NCBI GenBank assembly: GCA_021106775.1
Contig: JAIOTL010000070.1
Location: forward strand, 1 to 9,632
Direction: 5' to 3'
Origin: Planctomycetota bacterium
Lineage (GTDB): Bacteria; Planctomycetota; UBA8742; SKZP01; JAIOTL01
Length of the DNA: 9,632 bases
The notes beneath the pieces were generated by a model. That model saw nothing but the letters and a program-made list of their open reading frames with translations. It made no database searches and had not been told where the DNA came from. Shown one piece after another: positions 6,301-9,632 of this stretch. The translations under genes and the position numbers were made by a program. Each line of letters begins with the position of its first letter. Within the stretch, counting starts at the first letter, position 1.

Positions 6301-8443
6301 CTGACTTGCCTGCCCATTCTCGAATCACCCGCAATATTGTTACAACTACCGCTGCCATCCATATAATATAAGTTATAATCAGCAATATATCAATATCGTT
6401 GTGTTTTTTATTGCTGAATATCAAATCAGATGCAATCTTCTCTCTTCGGATAAGATTGTACGTTCCCGTGTTGTTAAGCTCTTTGCCAGCGCATATGTTT
6501 AGGGAATTTGCAATTATATTGCGATTCACCTCGTAACGTTCACCAAAGTCAAGTCGTTGAATATTCTGCAAGTTTGTAACGATTAAATTCTTATTACTGT
6601 TGTGCATCATCAGCGACACGGGCTTATTTTTGATATTTTCGAATTGAATATCGTCACATGCGGTAAGAAGTGAACGCCAGCCTGAATCCTTTGATTTTAG
6701 CGAGTAGAACTCAATTGCTGCATAGATTTTCTCGTTTATCGAATCTGAAGCACCCCAAGGCGCATAAATTGCATAATCAGCCTGACAGCATAAATTGTTG
6801 TTATCAGAAATATAATTATCCAAACCCTTGTATTTGAACCTGCCGATGAATATTTCCAGATTGAGTTCTCCAAGATAATGCGCAATCGGTGATGCAACTT
6901 TCTGCGTAAATAAACTCGCGATGTTATCGATTTTCGGCAATTCCGGCAAAATTATTAATGCTGCTGTTCCTTTGTTTATCAGACTAAATATTACTTCACT
7001 GGTTTTAGAATCAAGTTCGCCCAGAGTTTCCGGCATAATCAGCAACAAATCCTTAGAATAATCGACGCTTTTAATGATAGCGTCAATGTTCGGAGCATAA
7101 ACAACCTCGAAACATTCTTCCTCTATTAGAAACTGAATTTCAAAATTATTGAAATATTCCATACCAATCGGATAAACACGTCTCCGTGAATTGCCGATGG
7201 TCGAAAAACTGATAGCAATATTCTCAAATTCCACTAGCTGATTCAGTCTTGGTCGACATTCAATCTTCTGAATATCCCCAGAAACACCACTTCTTCCAAG
7301 CTTATAAGCAAGCGAATCCAAATCACCAACGGTACTTCTGATGTAACCCATGTTTACGCAAAGTTCGTTGCCCGATGAGTTATAAAGAACTGAGCCAGTC
7401 CAATTTGATGCTGAAGTCGGTGTCCAGATTACGCGATTTTTCGAGAGTCTTGCGAGTTTATCGAAAAATATGCTAAACCTATGAACATCAACAATATCAG
7501 GCGAAAATGTTACAGACATTGTCGGTGCTTGATTAATTAAGGCGTCTGATGGAGTTGTCAGCTTATTCTCTGATAAATCGAAGGAGTAAAAGCCGATAAA
7601 CCACGACAAAATACCTGAAAGTATTAGAAACACAAGCAGTACAAAAAACATACTCTTTATCGCGACAATTCTCTTGATTCTGAATTTCGAGGGAACTTCG
7701 CCAGGCATCCAACCGCTGTTCTTGAACACGCTCAGCGAAATCGCAATCAACATTAAAATGAACAGAATCATGAAAAAGAACGGACTGAGCAGAAAATTGC
7801 TGAATCCAATCGCATACATGAACGTAAACGGGTTAAAACCTACGTTTGTTTTGTAAATCACCTGCTGAATACCCAAATAATAGTTTCCCCAATACGGGAA
7901 AGAACTCGCAAGATGCCAGAATATAAAGGTTATCATCAACGAAATTATTATCGGCACAGCTGAAGATGAAAAAAAGAATGACCAAAAAAAGCCGATACTG
8001 GTGAAAAAACCGATGAATATCAGAAGACTGATGCCTGTAGCAAAAACATCAAAAAACGCTAGCGAAATCAGATGCGTCCAGACACCAACAAAAACAAATG
8101 CTGAAAACACCGGAACCCAAACAACAAGAATCCTGCTGATGTAAATACTTGCAATTATCTGGGTATTTCGCACGGGCATGGCAAGTAGCTCTTCGATTAT
8201 GCCAACTTTTCGAATCCTTGCGGTTCTTATCGCACCGTAAAACACAGAAATACATGCCACTAACAGCAGCAACCATCGATAACAGGTGCTCTGAAATGTC
8301 TCAAAAAAATATATGTTATTGCTTGTGTAATCCCGTATTGAATAGAATATCTCACCGATAACAACAGAAATTACAAAGTAATAACTGATTTTGCGAATGA
8401 TACCCTTGAAATCCATCAGTACAAGAATCCATAGTTTGCGCAT
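6293..8443 (-). CDS. ABC-2 type permease fused to a GldG-like auxiliary domain (GldF-GldG-like)
   Basis: Numbering here includes the optional GTG start at 8446. I prefer the ATG at 8443 because an AGGG lies about 7 bases upstream of it, versus 4 for the GTG. The protein has about 716 residues. The N-terminal half carries six predicted membrane helices (about 20-37, 57-73, 100-123, 134-158, 164-180, 218-240) in the ABC-2 permease pattern, with a conserved-looking cytoplasmic loop RKVGIIEELLAMPVRNTQIIASI (79-101) between helices 2 and 3. A seventh helix (about 264-286) leads into YSFDLSENKLTTPS, matching the DLT-x-x-K-x-y-S-L-S start of GldG-type ABC auxiliary proteins. An outer region follows (287-685) containing LLLIMPETLGELDSKTSEV and the nearby KGTAALIILPEL strand typical of that family, then a final helix (686-706) and a basic tail. 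In many bacteria GldF and GldG are separate proteins working with the ATPase GldA in gliding or export; here they are one chain. No ATPase gene is in the window, and the substrate is unknown. Confidence 0.85.
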   Translation of the reverse strand: MRKLWILVLMDFKGIIRKISYYFVISVVIGEIFYSIRDYTSNNIYFFETFQSTCYRWLLLLVACISVFYGAIRTARIRKVGIIEELLAMPVRNTQIIASIYISRILVVWVPVFSAFVFVGVWTHLISLAFFDVFATGISLLIFIGFFTSIGFFWSFFFSSSAVPIIISLMITFIFWHLASSFPYWGNYYLGIQQVIYKTNVGFNPFTFMYAIGFSNFLLSPFFFMILFILMLIAISLSVFKNSGWMPGEVPSKFRIKRIVAIKSMFFVLLVFLILSGILSWFIGFYSFDLSENKLTTPSDALINQAPTMSVTFSPDIVDVHRFSIFFDKLARLSKNRVIWTPTSASNWTGSVLYNSSGNELCVNMGYIRSTVGDLDSLAYKLGRSGVSGDIQKIECRPRLNQLVEFENIAISFSTIGNSRRRVYPIGMEYFNNFEIQFLIEEECFEVVYAPNIDAIIKSVDYSKDLLLIMPETLGELDSKTSEVIFSLINKGTAALIILPELPKIDNIASLFTQKVASPIAHYLGELNLEIFIGRFKYKGLDNYISDNNNLCCQADYAIYAPWGASDSINEKIYAAIEFYSLKSKDSGWRSLLTACDDIQFENIKNKPVSLMMHNSNKNLIVTNLQNIQRLDFGERYEVNRNIIANSLNICAGKELNNTGTYNLIRREKIASDLIFSNKKHNDIDILLIITYIIWMAAVVVTILRVIREWAGKSGR

Positions 8444-8616
8444 CACATCGCCCTAATATCCACAATATTTGCTTGAATAATCCACATTATACATAAAATG
8501 TTGCAATCATTTCCTGCATAAATCCGTAATTAATGTTATATTATATCCGATTCTGTATATTAACAACAGTTTTGTATTTAACTTAGTAATCAATTACTAC
8601 AAAAACACTTACAACC
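8444..8616. promoter_or_regulatory. Divergent promoter region between permease and deaminase genes
   Basis: This very AT-rich stretch separates two genes read outward from it, so it should hold promoters for both. For the minus-strand permease there are two perfect -10 boxes on the minus strand, TATAAT at 8491-8486 (about 43 bases before the start) and at 8545-8540. The latter has a TTGTTA at 8566-8561 with a short 15-base spacing; the former has no good -35. For the plus-strand gene no convincing box pair is found; TTGAAT (8473-8478) with TAAAAT (8494-8499) is a weak option. Promoter positions are inference. Confidence 0.4.
8584..8599. promoter_or_regulatory. Perfect inverted repeat upstream of the deaminase, possible operator
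   Basis: TAGTAATCAATTACTA has two perfect 7-base arms around a 2-base centre and ends 17 bases before the ATG of the guanine-deaminase-like gene. Its size and symmetry suit a dimeric repressor, and its position would cover the transcript start or ribosome site. AT-rich sequence makes such palindromes fairly easy to get by chance, and no second copy was noticed, so the regulatory role is a guess. Confidence 0.3.
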
Positions 8617-9632
8617 ATGAATTCAAAAGCTGGTTACATTTTAGTTGGCACCTTCATCAAACCTGTTTCGCAGACAAACGCTGTTATAAAAGACGGTGCA
8701 ATCGCTGTGGGTTCGCGCACTGGTACAATTCGTGATTGTGGCACTTTGGCAGAAGTTAAGCGAAAATACAGCACATGGGAGGAAATACATCTTGAAGATT
8801 CGGTGATTCTACCAGCATTTGCCGACGCACACACCCATCTACCGCAGTTTTCGATTCGTCGAAGCGGAAAAGCACGTTTGTACGATTGGCTCGAGGGTAT
8901 TGTTTTCCCTGAGGAAATGCGTTTCAAGGATGTAAATTATGCATCGCAGGTTACATATTCGTTTTTCAAGGATATGTTAAAGAACGGCACATTATCGGCG
9001 ATGATTTTCATGAGTCCGTTTTTCGAGACGATTTCATCGATTTCTCAGCTTGCGGAAAAACATAGTTTTATCGATTTTCATGCTGGTCCAATACTGATGA
9101 ACACAAATTTACCGGAAAACTTCGACACTGATACTGAAACGATAATTGAAAATATCGAGGAAACCGCGGTTTGGCTGAAACACCGTTTTGCCGTATCACC
9201 CCGATATGCCCCGTTATGCGATGCTAAACTTTTTTGTGAACTTGGAAGGATTTCTGCTGAGTATAATTTGTACATACAGGCGCATATTGCTGAACTACCG
9301 GACGAATTTGAAAAAGCAAAACAAAATTTTCCTGATGTGAAATATTATTCCGAAATTTACGAGGATACTGGTTTACTCACAGATAAAACCGTGCTTGGAC
9401 ATTGTATTTACCTTGACGATGAGGATTACAAGGCAATCGCGGAGGCTAAATCGCTGGTGGCGCATTTACCACTTGCTAACGAAGCCTTGGGCAGTGGACG
9501 TATGCCACTTGAAAAACTTCGAGAATTCGGCGTGAACTGGGCTTTGGGCACAGATGTTGGCGCATCACCAACTTTATCCATGCTCGCTGTGATGCAGAGC
9601 TTTGTTCGCAGTCACAAAAATATCACGCAGGC
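8617..9632 (+). CDS. guaD: Guanine deaminase-like amidohydrolase, N-terminal 338 residues
   Basis: The frame runs open to the right edge, so the 3' end is missing. The start is set by the only ATG after an in-frame TAA at 8587-8589; no Shine-Dalgarno sequence precedes it. Guanine deaminase converts guanine to xanthine plus ammonia in cytoplasmic purine salvage or breakdown. The metal-dependent amidohydrolase ligands are all visible: ADAHTH (His72, His74), QAHIAE (His223, with Glu226 as likely proton shuttle), GHC (His262) and GTD (Asp313). Guanine-deaminase-specific stretches are LPQFSIRR, LYDWLEGIVFPEE (88-100), SPRYAP (194-199), YYSEIYEDTGLLTDKTVLGHCIYL and LGSGRMPLEKL. The segment usually read as AHCP-x-SN is AHLPLAN here, so Cys and Ser are replaced while Asn stays. 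About 338 of roughly 430-450 residues are present. Related chlorohydrolase-family deaminases are the main alternative, but the DWL-x-x-FP motif favours guanine. Confidence 0.82.
   Translation, partial: MNSKAGYILVGTFIKPVSQTNAVIKDGAIAVGSRTGTIRDCGTLAEVKRKYSTWEEIHLEDSVILPAFADAHTHLPQFSIRRSGKARLYDWLEGIVFPEEMRFKDVNYASQVTYSFFKDMLKNGTLSAMIFMSPFFETISSISQLAEKHSFIDFHAGPILMNTNLPENFDTDTETIIENIEETAVWLKHRFAVSPRYAPLCDAKLFCELGRISAEYNLYIQAHIAELPDEFEKAKQNFPDVKYYSEIYEDTGLLTDKTVLGHCIYLDDEDYKAIAEAKSLVAHLPLANEALGSGRMPLEKLREFGVNWALGTDVGASPTLSMLAVMQSFVRSHKNITQ

Noticed and set aside
862..8443. Kinase cluster as a phage-defence system
   Set aside because: No nuclease, toxin, NTPase or other known effector is present, and both kinases look like ordinary signalling kinases of kinase-rich bacteria.

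Overview
The window reads as ordinary bacterial chromosome, AT-leaning, from a lineage rich in eukaryotic-like (Hanks-type) Ser/Thr kinases. One kinase has the planctomycete-style activation segment GTPPYMPPEQ followed by a transmembrane helix and a large outer domain. The other is an FHA-kinase. An ABC-2 permease carries a GldG-like domain. This mix fits the PVC superphylum (Planctomycetes/Lentisphaerae-like) best, but there is no rRNA or other marker here, so the taxonomy is inference.

Layout: (1) 1-843, plus strand: the C-terminal part of the tRNA-modification enzyme MnmG (GidA), cut by the left edge. (2) 862-8443, minus strand: a block of four genes read right to left: a GldF-GldG-like ABC permease fusion, a soluble FHA + Ser/Thr kinase, a membrane Ser/Thr kinase with a large C-terminal outer region, and a 282-residue protein of unknown function. 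The last two are 24 bases apart and almost certainly co-transcribed. The larger gaps inside the block (about 118 and 282 bases) allow separate promoters. The gap between the two kinases holds a dRS3/REP-like nested inverted repeat (4831-4904). (3) 8444-8616: an AT-rich divergent intergenic region with -10-like boxes and a perfect 7-bp inverted repeat just before the next gene. (4) 8617-9632, plus strand: a guanine-deaminase-like amidohydrolase, cut by the right edge.

How the genes may work together: MnmG and the deaminase look like housekeeping genes with no link to the middle block. In the middle block the FHA domain of the soluble kinase could bind phosphothreonines, and the membrane kinase next door has a Thr/Ser-rich N-terminal tail that is a plausible target. 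Together with the permease fusion and the unknown protein this suggests an envelope signalling and transport module, but that rests only on gene order.

The most unusual points are the degenerate glycine loop of the membrane kinase, the single-chain GldF-GldG permease with no ATPase gene beside it, the unrecognised partner protein, and the dRS3-type repeat outside Neisseria. No tRNA, rRNA, CRISPR array, insertion sequence or known defence system is visible.
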